Made by a program: the position numbers and the translations under genes
Source: Deltaproteobacteria bacterium
GTDB lineage: Bacteria > Myxococcota_A > UBA796
Assembly: GCA_002707085.1 (NCBI GenBank)
Contig: PALY01000114.1
Span: forward strand, 1 to 18,740
Reading direction: 5' to 3'
DNA: 18,740 bases
The notes under the pieces: model-generated
What the model was told of the DNA's origin: nothing
Database searches by the model: none
What the model saw: only the letters and a program-made list of their open reading frames with translations
In this document: positions 7,008 through 13,991 of the stretch, in pieces
Numbering within the stretch: the stretch's first letter is position 1
How the letters are laid out: each line of letters begins with the position of its first letter

Positions 7008-7787
7008 ATGCTGCTTACTGCAATTTTATTGCTATCTGCTTGTGACGATACAAAATTCAACAGTCATTCGGTTGTTGTCGAAGGCGAGGGCTATGCCGCG
7101 GTTGTCGACGTAATGAATGGCAACTGTGCGGGATGTCATGGTGGTGAAGCACCCTCGGTGGGACTCGCCCTTGATGGTGATTTGTGTGCTGATGTCGTGA
7201 ATGGAACGTCCATGGCAGGAGAACCTCTCGTTGTGGCTGGAGATTCATCGCAGGGTGTACTTATTGATCGAATTACAAACGCTGCTGCAGCGATGCCACC
7301 AACAGGGCTGATGGACCAGTCGAATATCGACATCATTACGGACTGGGTGGACGCGGGTGCCATTTGTAATGAAGAGGCGGATGCGGATGCGGATGCGGAT
7401 GCGGATGCAGATGCGGATGCAGATGCGGATGCGGATGCGGATGCGGATGCAGATGCGGATGCAGATGCGGATGCAGATGCGGACTCCGTCAGCTTCGCGT
7501 CGGACGTCTGGCCGATTTTATCGAGTGATGCGGCCCACTGTAATGCCTGTCATGCCAGCGGCTCTCCTGCTGCAGGCTTGGATTTGGGCAGTTCTGATGC
7601 TGCCTACACAAGCTTGACGACCGAGGGCCATACCGATGGAGATGGTGACTCTGCTTACTTGGTCAAGAAAATGCGGGGTGACTCTGACATTGATGGCAAT
7701 CCAATGCCGCCGCCTTCGTATGAACTTGTATCGACTGAAGATCTTGAACTCATCATTGAATGGATCAACGCAGGAGTTCCAGAATGA
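7008..7787 (+). CDS. Di-heme c-type cytochrome lipoprotein with (Ala-Asp)18 linker
   Basis: A 259-residue exported protein. The N-terminus MLLTAILLLSACDD is a short lipoprotein signal with lipobox LSAC. Two homologous cytochrome-c-like domains follow: the first has CAGCH and a distal MPPTG, the second has CNACH and MPPPS, so each offers a His/Met pair for one heme. The layout of the second domain (DVWPILSSD...CNACH...GLDL...AYTSL...MPPPS...IIEWINAGVPE) resembles the planctomycete-type and related periplasmic cytochrome domains. The two are joined by an alternating Ala-Asp tract, an acidic and probably extended linker. The start is chosen at ATG 7008 because AAGGAGG sits 5 bases upstream and the lipobox follows; an earlier in-frame ATG (6939) has neither. 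The stop overlaps the next start (ATGA), implying joint function with a beta-barrel protein. The redox partner is unknown. Confidence 0.85.
   Translation: MLLTAILLLSACDDTKFNSHSVVVEGEGYAAVVDVMNGNCAGCHGGEAPSVGLALDGDLCADVVNGTSMAGEPLVVAGDSSQGVLIDRITNAAAAMPPTGLMDQSNIDIITDWVDAGAICNEEADADADADADADADADADADADADADADADADADADSVSFASDVWPILSSDAAHCNACHASGSPAAGLDLGSSDAAYTSLTTEGHTDGDGDSAYLVKKMRGDSDIDGNPMPPPSYELVSTEDLELIIEWINAGVPE
7377..7484 (+). repeat. GCRGAT hexanucleotide repeat encoding (Ala-Asp)18
   Basis: Eighteen consecutive Ala-Asp codon pairs built almost entirely from the hexamer GATGCG or GATGCA. The third-position pattern is not random: hexamers 1-7 (7380-7421) and 8-14 (7422-7463) are identical 42-base blocks with the G/A order GGGGAGA, followed by GAG. 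The tract therefore probably grew by duplication of a 42-base unit after an initial hexamer expansion. Changes by whole hexamers keep the frame, so linker length could vary among strains without breaking the gene. Confidence 0.95.
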
Positions 7788-8629
7788 TCAATTTACTACT
7801 TTTGCTGGGTACCACCGCACAGGCTGCCAATCTCAATGGAGTTGACGAAGACTGCTTTGAGTATGCGACCCAGCTTCAGAAAGACATCGCAGATGGCTCC
7901 TCCGATTATGACGAACAGTCCCAGCAAGACTTTTTGCTGAACTACTTTGCGATGGCGACCACAATGTCTCCGCTCCATTCTGCTGTGCCGAACCCAGCGG
8001 GATCCGGTTCGATCAATCTGGAATTGGCGGCCATTCCGTTCTTGGGCTGTGACCGCAGATTGGTCTTGGGTGGAACGAAGACCGAAGACACGAACAAAGC
8101 GCCCATTTTACCTCGACCGCGACTGCTGTTTAGCTTCAACGAGTTGGGCAAAGTCGTGCCATACGCGGGCATTGGCTACGTGCCACCCGTCACAGTGTTT
8201 GGAACACGAAACGTGATTGTCGGTATAGAAACCGGCTTTGGTGTTCAATCAGAAACGGGTTTTGAGTGGGGCATGCGGTACCACGCGACACTCATGAAAA
8301 CGATTGCTGAAATTGCGACGCCCTTTACCAGTGAAGACCCTGAAGAACTCGACTTTTATATGGGGTCGACCTTCGGAATCGATGCGATTGTTGGGCATGA
8401 GTTCAAAGAAGGGTTGAAGCCGTACATGGCCGTTGGTTTCACCGATGCCAGTACGTTTTTCTACATTGGTGATGATGCCGTTGTGGGCAACAATGAATCA
8501 CCGTACGCCAGTTTCACAGGCTCTTTGGGGCTTCAGTGGACATTAGACAAGCTCGACCTGGCTGGAGAATTCTACACCGCACCCGGCGTGATTTATACCG
8601 GTCGTGTGCGAATGGGCTTCATTCTTTAA
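7784..8629 (+). CDS. Small outer-membrane beta-barrel protein, function unknown
   Basis: A 281-residue exported protein that I do not recognise as a named family. A signal peptide (MINLLLLLGTTAQA, cleavage after AQA) is followed by about 45 polar residues and then alternating hydrophobic/polar strands with Gly and aromatic residues (VVPYAGIGYVPPVTVFG, NVIVGIETGFGVQ, GFEWGMRYHATL, LKPYMAVGFTD, ASFTGSLGLQW, VIYTGRVRMGFIL), the look of an 8- to 12-strand barrel. It ends in ...MGFIL rather than a terminal aromatic. The start is the ATG in the ATGA overlap with the cytochrome gene, with CAGGAG 8 bases upstream. Coupling to a di-heme lipoprotein suggests the two work at the same membrane, but this is inference. 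The 3' end overlaps the convergent rdgB by 11 bases. Confidence 0.7.
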   Translation: MINLLLLLGTTAQAANLNGVDEDCFEYATQLQKDIADGSSDYDEQSQQDFLLNYFAMATTMSPLHSAVPNPAGSGSINLELAAIPFLGCDRRLVLGGTKTEDTNKAPILPRPRLLFSFNELGKVVPYAGIGYVPPVTVFGTRNVIVGIETGFGVQSETGFEWGMRYHATLMKTIAEIATPFTSEDPEELDFYMGSTFGIDAIVGHEFKEGLKPYMAVGFTDASTFFYIGDDAVVGNNESPYASFTGSLGLQWTLDKLDLAGEFYTAPGVIYTGRVRMGFIL

Positions 8630-9206
8630 AGTAGCGCTCCAGCATGGCCGGAAGATGCGCAAAAGCAGCGGCTCTATGGCTGATCTTGTTTTTCTCTTCT
8701 AGGCTGATTTGCGCCATCGTGCGGCCTGGAACATCTGTTGGCCAAAAAAGTGGATCGTAGCCGAAGCCGCCAGTGCCTGTGAGCGTATGCCCAATGGTCC
8801 CTGTACAGATTCCTTCTGCAGTGGAAGTCCCTTTTTCGGTGACGAATGCGATGGCGCATCGATATTGAGCCATTCTGTCGCTCTTGCCTTCAAGTTCCAC
8901 CAGTAACTTTGCGTTGTTTGCTTCATCTGTTTCTTCTGGTGTCCAACGCTTGGAATATACGCCTGGCGCCCAGCCAAGAGCGCGGATTTCGATTCCCGAA
9001 TCGTCGGCCACAGTGGGCAGACCGGTATACTTAAACAGGGTCTCTGCCTTTTGGATGGCGTTGGCCTCCATTGTGTCGTGGTCTTCTGGGATTTCCCCCA
9101 ATTCGGGGTACTGGTCTAATCCAACAACCTCCCATTGGGTGGAGGCCAACATGGCCTGGACTTCGACCAGTTTGTGGGAATTGTGTGTGGCGAGGATGAT
9201 GCGCAT
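8619..9206 (-). CDS. rdgB: XTP/dITP diphosphatase (RdgB/HAM1)
   Basis: Hydrolyses non-canonical purine nucleotides (XTP, ITP, dITP) to monophosphates, keeping them out of DNA and RNA. The 195-residue protein has the family N-terminus ILATHNSHKL (4-13), ADDSGIEI (67-74) with the metal- and base-binding acids, PGVYSKRW, GGFGYDPLFWP (146-156) and the C-terminal SHRAAAF (176-182). The chosen ATG at 9206 matches the family start (M.I.LATHN..K); an in-frame ATG at 9263 would add 19 unconserved residues. GGAG lies close upstream. It stands alone on the minus strand, divergent from a lipoprotein gene and convergent with a beta-barrel gene. Confidence 0.95.
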   Translation of the reverse strand: MRIILATHNSHKLVEVQAMLASTQWEVVGLDQYPELGEIPEDHDTMEANAIQKAETLFKYTGLPTVADDSGIEIRALGWAPGVYSKRWTPEETDEANNAKLLVELEGKSDRMAQYRCAIAFVTEKGTSTAEGICTGTIGHTLTGTGGFGYDPLFWPTDVPGRTMAQISLEEKNKISHRAAAFAHLPAMLERYFKE

Positions 9207-9277
9207 GTTCTCCGTGTAACCAGTCGTTGCCGCTTCAGGTCCTCTCGTTATGTAGCTTGGCACAATAGGAGTGTTTC

Positions 9278-10369
9278 ATGTCTACGTTCTCGTCCCGTTC
9301 CCTTTTGTTGCTCGCAACTTTGAGCTTTTCATTCGTTGGGTGTGGTGGCGAAGAAGAGAAGAAGGGACTCACTTTAGGAAGTAAAGCTGCCAGTTGTGAT
9401 GTCACGAACAGCACCTTGGCTGGCACCGAGTGGCTGTATTTGAACACCACGCCGGATGGAACATCACCCGATCCTGTGATGGGCCGGATGAAATTTGTGG
9501 AAGAAGAAGGTCAACTCAAGGCCAAATACAATGCCCGCTCAAAAAGCAGCATCTACGACTATGACTGTACAGTTGGAGAGAAAAAGGTCACATGTAAGGA
9601 AGAAGCCCTTCCCACCGATTGGTGTCGAGCATTGCTCGCTGGCGGTGGTACCTGTGATGTGGCCACCCTGCAGGGCATAGACTCTGACTTGAGTGCGGAA
9701 GAGGCGGCCAAAGGTGTCAAAGAAGGCACCGCTGAGTTTGAAGAAGCGAAGAAAACCAAGAAGGGTGATGAGTGGAAGCGTTGGAAGTTGGGAAACAACA
9801 ACTTGGGCAACAAGCTTCAAGCGCGGATGTACGTGAAGGTTGTGGACCGAAAGTGTCAACTTCGGGTCACCGACAACTACATGACGATCTACAACGGAAA
9901 ATCCATGGAGGACTCCAACCCGAACGGAACGAATCCATTCGTGAAAAACGAAATGGGTGAACTGTTGTGGGAAAACTGCCAAGCCGACCAATCAAAGAAT
10001 TTGGTGGGTCGTCCAGAATTGGGTTTCCCGAAAGATCCTGCAAAAGCAGCCCATCTCGCACATTACAAGGTTGGAGACACGGTTCAGTTTACCTACTTGG
10101 GTATGGATGGCATGACGCCTCCTGAAGGCTGCTCCTTTAGCTACGACGTCTATTTGGAAGGAAAGCCTGTCAAGAAAGGACTCACTCCAGGTGAAGCTTC
10201 GGTGCGACACAAGGGCAAAAATCAGCCTGTGGCGGCCTGGCTTTGGGACTACAAGGTCGAGAAAGCTTCACCGCCAGATGGTGAGTATGTCTCGATGGTT
10301 CGCTACACCCAGTGCGGTGCCGAGAAGAAACAGGTCGGTGTTGCTTGTGCCGCGATTCTGGCCAAGTAG
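9278..10369 (+). CDS. Cysteine-rich lipoprotein of unknown function
   Basis: A 363-residue protein I do not recognise. The N-terminus MSTFSSRSLLLLATLSFSFV plus GC is a lipoprotein signal with the lipidated Cys at 22, followed by a Gly/Glu/Lys-rich tether. The mature part is hydrophilic and Lys-rich and contains ten further cysteines (for example SKAASC, YDYDC, KVTC, DWC, GGTC, RKC, ENC, EGC, YTQC, GVAC), enough for five disulfides, as expected of a periplasmic or surface-exposed fold. A central stretch (about 143-170) is rich in Glu/Ala/Lys and may be helical. The ATG has TAGGAG 7 bases upstream. A weak promoter-like pair, TTGCCG (9227-9232) and TATGTA (9249-9254) with a 16-base spacer, lies in the short gap to the divergent rdgB. 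Confidence 0.8.
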   Translation: MSTFSSRSLLLLATLSFSFVGCGGEEEKKGLTLGSKAASCDVTNSTLAGTEWLYLNTTPDGTSPDPVMGRMKFVEEEGQLKAKYNARSKSSIYDYDCTVGEKKVTCKEEALPTDWCRALLAGGGTCDVATLQGIDSDLSAEEAAKGVKEGTAEFEEAKKTKKGDEWKRWKLGNNNLGNKLQARMYVKVVDRKCQLRVTDNYMTIYNGKSMEDSNPNGTNPFVKNEMGELLWENCQADQSKNLVGRPELGFPKDPAKAAHLAHYKVGDTVQFTYLGMDGMTPPEGCSFSYDVYLEGKPVKKGLTPGEASVRHKGKNQPVAAWLWDYKVEKASPPDGEYVSMVRYTQCGAEKKQVGVACAAILAK

Positions 10370-10403
10370 AGCGTAGCGCTGCCAGGTGGATTGAGCGGAG
10401 GAT

Positions 10404-11891
10404 TTAGCTGGCGTCTGTGATTCGCAGACGCCAGGTTGTCGTCCCATCGGGGTTGTCCATCAGGATGACCCCTTTTTCGTCGAGGTCGACACGGATGGCA
10501 TCGGCAGTGGCCCATTCGCGATCATTTCGAGCCTGCGAGCGGGCAGCAATGGTCTCAGACACTTGTTCAGGATTCAAACCCATTGCAGCACAACGTTTGG
10601 TTTTTACCTCTTCCATAAACGCCGAGACGTCCAGGCTAAGGATTGCCAGTGTGTCGGACACAAGTTGGAAAGCGGCAAGCGCGCCTGCAACCACAGGACC
10701 TCCACGCTTCTTGGCTTTTTTGTGGTTTGCGAATCGGTTGATGGCTCGTGCAAGCTCAAACACAACAGCCATGGCTTTGGCGGTGTTGAAGTCTTCGTCG
10801 AGAGCGCTCAGAAAGCGTGACTCAAATGATTCAGCGATTTCGATGACCTTCATCGCATCTTCACCGAGGTCTTTGGCCACCTGAGCAGCATCCTCACTGC
10901 CTCCCATGGACTCGGCCACCTCACGGGCCTCGTACAGCCTACAAAGCATGCCTAAGGCTTCTGGGAGGGCTTCATCGTGCCAGGGCAGAGAAGACCGGTA
11001 GAGGCTCTGCAAGTAGTACAGACGCAGACACTCGGCAGGGAACTCTTTCAACGCATTTTGGACATTCCAAACATTGCCCAGGCTCTTGCCCATTTTTTGG
11101 CCGCCCGACATGGTCAACATGCCGTTGTGCATCCAGTAGTTGGCATAGGTGCAATCAGAGTGTGCTTCCGATTGAGCGATTTCATTTTCGTGGTGGGGAA
11201 ACACCAAATCCAAGCCACCACCATGGATATCCAGGGTGTGACCGATACAGTCCATGGCCATGGCCGAACATTCGATGTGCCAGCCTGGTCGACCCGGCCC
11301 CCACGGGCTGTCCCATGCAGGTTCTCCAGGCTTCACGCCTTTCCAAAGAGCAAAATCTGCAGGGTGGCGTTTTCCAGGAACGACATCAGGACTCTTGAGT
11401 TCATCGACCTTTTGGCCCGACAATTGTCCGTAAGCAGGGAAAGATTTCACATCGAACCATACAGAACCTTCGGATTCGTATGCGCTGCCTTTCTCGATCA
11501 AGCTTTGGGTCAGCTGAAGGATGGAATCAATGGATTCAGAGACTCTGGGCTCTTCATCGGGTCGGATGAGTCCCATGGCATCTGCATCTTCGTGAAAGGC
11601 TTCAATGAAGCGCGCTGATAGCGCGATGGGGTCTTCTCCCAGTTCATTCGCTCGCGTGATGATTTTGTCGTCCACATCCGTAAAATTGCGGACGAAGTTG
11701 ACATCCCAGCCGCGGAAGCGGAGGTAGCGAACGAATGCGTCGAAAACGACCATCGCGCGCGCATGACCCATGTGGCATCTGTCGTAGACGGTCATTCCAC
11801 ATACGTAGATCCCAACCTTGCCTTCAGTGGTGGGTTTAAAATCCTCCACGCTTCGGGTACGGGTGTTGTAAATGCGAAAAGGGATACCCAT
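10404..11891 (-). CDS. cysS: Cysteinyl-tRNA synthetase
   Basis: Class I synthetase that charges tRNA-Cys. The 495-residue protein is complete: Cys31 in IYVCGMTVYD, the HIGH-type motif HMGH (40-43), FTDVDDKII, the zinc-site elements WHIECSAMA (Cys208) and FPHHENEIAQSEA (His233, Glu237), then the signature KMGKSLGN (266-273), DALR-type helical region and C-terminal domain. The signature loop reads KMGKS where KMSKS is usual, which leaves both catalytic lysines in place. ATG 11891 has CGGAGAT upstream. It lies 39 bases after the GluRS-like gene on the same strand and is probably in one operon with it and carD. The last codons contain a perfect 10-bp inverted repeat. Confidence 0.96.
   Translation of the reverse strand: MGIPFRIYNTRTRSVEDFKPTTEGKVGIYVCGMTVYDRCHMGHARAMVVFDAFVRYLRFRGWDVNFVRNFTDVDDKIITRANELGEDPIALSARFIEAFHEDADAMGLIRPDEEPRVSESIDSILQLTQSLIEKGSAYESEGSVWFDVKSFPAYGQLSGQKVDELKSPDVVPGKRHPADFALWKGVKPGEPAWDSPWGPGRPGWHIECSAMAMDCIGHTLDIHGGGLDLVFPHHENEIAQSEAHSDCTYANYWMHNGMLTMSGGQKMGKSLGNVWNVQNALKEFPAECLRLYYLQSLYRSSLPWHDEALPEALGMLCRLYEAREVAESMGGSEDAAQVAKDLGEDAMKVIEIAESFESRFLSALDEDFNTAKAMAVVFELARAINRFANHKKAKKRGGPVVAGALAAFQLVSDTLAILSLDVSAFMEEVKTKRCAAMGLNPEQVSETIAARSQARNDREWATADAIRVDLDEKGVILMDNPDGTTTWRLRITDAS
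10408..10434. terminator. Perfect hairpin at the end of cysS, possible bidirectional terminator
   Basis: CTGGCGTCTG (10408-10417) and CAGACGCCAG (10425-10434) form a 10-bp GC-rich stem with a 7-base loop. It lies inside the last codons of cysS and about 40 bases beyond the stop of the convergent lipoprotein gene, where transcription from both sides would need to end. Neither side has a T-run, so it would be an atypical or Rho-assisted terminator. The hairpin is seen; the role is inferred. Confidence 0.35.
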
Positions 11892-11930
11892 AGCTATCTC
11901 CGGTCAATCTCTGGCGCGACGTTTCAGGTC

Positions 11931-13292
11931 TTAGCTTCTGTATTTGCGGGCCTTTTCAAGGCGGTGACGGATACCGTCTTCCCCAAGCAAGGTCGCGAGG
12001 ATGACCAGGTTGGGTCCGGTACGCTCACCAGTCAAAACCAATCGGATTGTAGAGAGTGCGCGACCAGGGATTTCCACCTGAGAGCGGAACTTTGCCAATA
12101 CCGACTTCCAGTCGCTCAAGCTCTTTACTTTTCCAGCCTTGATTTGAGACTCAAATGTATCGATCAGGTTTTGGGTGGCTTTATCTCTTAGGGTTTCTGC
12201 CCCCACTTTGTCGTAGCTCACTGTAGCCGTGAGAACGTATCCAGCCATATTTTCGGCGTCCGCCAGTGTGCTGAGGTCTTCCACCACAAGTTCGACGAAC
12301 TTGGTTCGCCATCGGCGATCTCGTTCGCTGAATGCGAATCCTCGGCGTGCCAGGTGGTCAAACACCGCGTCGACCCGAGCTTTGCTATCCATGTCTTGGA
12401 TGACATTGGAATTGGCTTCCTGTAGTGCGTCCAAGTTGATTTCAGCAGTCTTCTTGCTCAATTTATTCAACTTGAAGTCTTTGGCTTGATCCTTCAGTGG
12501 GGCTGACAGCGCGTCGGCCCATCCAGCCTGTAGGAGTGCAGTCCGAACTGCGCTGGGATGGTACCCAGCGTCCCTCAGGCTGGCGATTGTTTGCCAGGCT
12601 GAACCGGTTGCAGTTGTACCCACCTGAATAACATCGGGGATGGATGAAAATTCGGGAGATGACAACTCCAGCGCCTGGGCAATCAGAATTCGCTGATACA
12701 CATGGTTCATGTCGCTTTCGTGCAACAAGGTGTGTGTGGTTTCAGCATCGCGGTCATTCAGCACAGCGGAGAGTGCTGTTGTCGGGCTGTTGTCAGCAGA
12801 CAACACCACAAAGTCGTGGATCTTGTTGGGTAGAAGCTTGGCCAGTCGTTTGGGCGTGCTTTTCTCCATTTCGTCTGGAACGCGAAGACGCAGAGTGGGC
12901 TTGCGGCCCGCCTTGGCTAGAATCTTTTGGTCTTCCATGCTCAATGTTCTACATCGGCCGTCGTAAAGCGTTGGCTCAAGGTGACCTTTGGGTGCAGATG
13001 GCATTTCCCTCAGTTCAGCACTAGTGCAATAGCAGGGGTAGGCCAATTTCGCCTCGACCAGTGCTTCGATCACTTCCTTGGGACTTGTTCGCTGCTTGAT
13101 GTCCACAAGTTCGTCAGGTTCGATGTCGAGCCATCTGAGGTCATCTAAGGCAGCCGTGTTGTCGTTCGTTGCAACAAGAACACCTTTGCGGCTCCAACCC
13201 CAAAGGCTTGTCACCATGGCCAAGCGGAGATCACCAATGTGAATGCTCCGGTCCGTTGGGAAATGCAAACGTATGCGTGGGGTCTTTGAAAT
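11931..13292 (-). CDS. GluRS-like protein lacking synthetase signature motifs (ATT start)
   Basis: A 453-residue homologue of glutamyl-tRNA synthetase along its length: N-terminal strand RIRLHFPTDRSIHIGD (6-21), YPCYCTSAEL (85-94) with YDGRCRTLS (110-118) as the usual zinc region, KIHDFVVLSADNSPTTALSA, a GYHPSAVRTALLQAGW segment matching the family's GYLPEALLNYLALLGW, and a helical C-terminal anticodon-binding-like region. Catalytic landmarks are gone. APSPTG is replaced by PTDRS; the RIEDTD block is collapsed to ATNDN; RGEDH is LHESD; and the KLSKRHG loop is replaced by TTATGSA. Aminoacylation is therefore unlikely. The start is an ATT codon at 13292 with AGGAGG 5 bases upstream. No ATG, GTG, TTG or CTG occurs in frame between the upstream TGA (13361-13359) and a TTG at 13268 that lacks a ribosome site and would cut the first conserved strand. 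It sits in a carD-this-cysS operon. Confidence 0.82.
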   Translation of the reverse strand: MSKTPRIRLHFPTDRSIHIGDLRLAMVTSLWGWSRKGVLVATNDNTAALDDLRWLDIEPDELVDIKQRTSPKEVIEALVEAKLAYPCYCTSAELREMPSAPKGHLEPTLYDGRCRTLSMEDQKILAKAGRKPTLRLRVPDEMEKSTPKRLAKLLPNKIHDFVVLSADNSPTTALSAVLNDRDAETTHTLLHESDMNHVYQRILIAQALELSSPEFSSIPDVIQVGTTATGSAWQTIASLRDAGYHPSAVRTALLQAGWADALSAPLKDQAKDFKLNKLSKKTAEINLDALQEANSNVIQDMDSKARVDAVFDHLARRGFAFSERDRRWRTKFVELVVEDLSTLADAENMAGYVLTATVSYDKVGAETLRDKATQNLIDTFESQIKAGKVKSLSDWKSVLAKFRSQVEIPGRALSTIRLVLTGERTGPNLVILATLLGEDGIRHRLEKARKYRS

Positions 13293-13297
13293 GGTGT

Positions 13298-13303
13298 CCT
13301 CCT
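13298..13303 (-). promoter_or_regulatory. Shine-Dalgarno that fixes an ATT start codon
   Basis: AGGAGG on the minus strand is followed after ACACC (5 bases) by ATT at 13292-13290, the start I assign to the GluRS-like gene. AUU starts are rare and best known from infC, where initiation factor IF3 discriminates against them. No standard start codon lies at a usable distance from this site. Confidence 0.7.
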
Positions 13304-13327
13304 CAGGTGCGTGACACGCCGATTGTT

Positions 13328-13813
13328 TTAATCGGCGAAGATGTCTTCGATTTCGGACTCAATGGTTTTTTCGTCGCAGTCTTTGGCCACAGACAATTCC
13401 TGAACAAGGAGGCTGTGGGCTTGGTCATACATTTTTCTTTCACCAAAGCTCAAATTCTTATCGCCACGAAGTAACGCCAAGTCACGAAGAACTTTGCCAA
13501 CTTCAATGGGGTCTCCGGTCTGAATCTTGTTCATGTATTCACGATAGCGGCGATTCCACGTTTGGTTGTCTGTGGGAACATCGCGATCTTTGAGTACATC
13601 ATAGACTTTTGCGACTTGAATCATATTGATCACGGGCCGCATACCGATTGCGCTGGCATTTTCTTTGGGAACCATGATGGTCATGCCGTTGTCGAGAATC
13701 TTGAGAACGTAAAACTCTTGCCTTACTTCACCGAAATCTTTCGTTTCAATGCCCTTTATGACGCCTACGCCATGGGCTGGATAGACTGCTTTGTCGCCTA
13801 CGTTGAACTCCAT
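13328..13813 (-). CDS. carD: CarD/CdnL-type RNA-polymerase-binding regulator
   Basis: A 161-residue member of the CdnL/CarD family, which binds the RNA polymerase beta subunit and stabilises open promoter complexes, notably at rRNA and housekeeping promoters. The N-terminal RNAP-interaction domain is clear (FNVGDKAVYPAHGVGVIKGI, 3-22, then EFYVLKILDNGMTIMVPKEN, 33-52). The C-terminal helical domain has the conserved Trp86 in QTWNRRYREYMNKIQTGDP, the residue that wedges into the promoter minor groove in the family. Length matches CdnL and is much shorter than the HMGA-fused CarD of Myxococcus. ATG 13813 has AGGAG 7 bases upstream. A strong promoter lies about 90 bases upstream, and the leader holds a 5-bp GC stem-loop (GCCCC/GGGGC, 13846-13863). 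The next gene follows 35 bases downstream. Confidence 0.95.
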   Translation of the reverse strand: MEFNVGDKAVYPAHGVGVIKGIETKDFGEVRQEFYVLKILDNGMTIMVPKENASAIGMRPVINMIQVAKVYDVLKDRDVPTDNQTWNRRYREYMNKIQTGDPIEVGKVLRDLALLRGDKNLSFGERKMYDQAHSLLVQELSVAKDCDEKTIESEIEDIFAD

Positions 13814-13901
13814 TCGTTTTCTCCTGCGCTATCGGTGAGGCGTTTGCCCCTGTTGGTGGGGGCTTTCTCATGCCCGTTACAGCGGTATTTCGTGCGCGCG
13901 C

Positions 13902-13929
13902 ATTATAGTGGACTAGCGAGGATCGGCAA
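13902..13929 (-). promoter_or_regulatory. Sigma-70-type promoter of the carD operon
   Basis: On the minus strand, TTGCCG (13929-13924) and a consensus TATAAT (13907-13902) are separated by 16 bases, giving an expected start near 13895 and a leader of about 80 bases before carD. It is the best consensus promoter I can see in the window. An interrupted palindrome, ACCTT-TT-AAGGT (13929-13940), abuts the -35 box and could be a regulator site; no protein for it can be named. Confidence 0.65.
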
Positions 13930-13991
13930 CCTTTTAAGGTGTCACAGGCGCCTCGACGGCCCAGATCAAAACGTTTTCATTGTGAGTCCAC

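Noticed and set aside
7377..7484. Repeat tract considered as a CRISPR array or regulatory repeat.
   Set aside because: It is a 6-base coding repeat with no spacers and preserves the Ala-Asp frame throughout.
7357..7617. Open frame in another phase across the repeat, encoding Arg-Met repeats.
   Set aside because: Produced by the hexanucleotide repeat being open in several phases; the lipoprotein frame has a signal peptide, a Shine-Dalgarno and two heme motifs.
13846..13863. GCCCC/GGGGC stem-loop followed by TTTCTC on the plus strand, looking like an intrinsic terminator.
   Set aside because: No plus-strand gene ends upstream of it. On the transcribed minus strand it lies in the carD leader and is followed by AAA rather than a T-run. 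The stem is only 5 bp.
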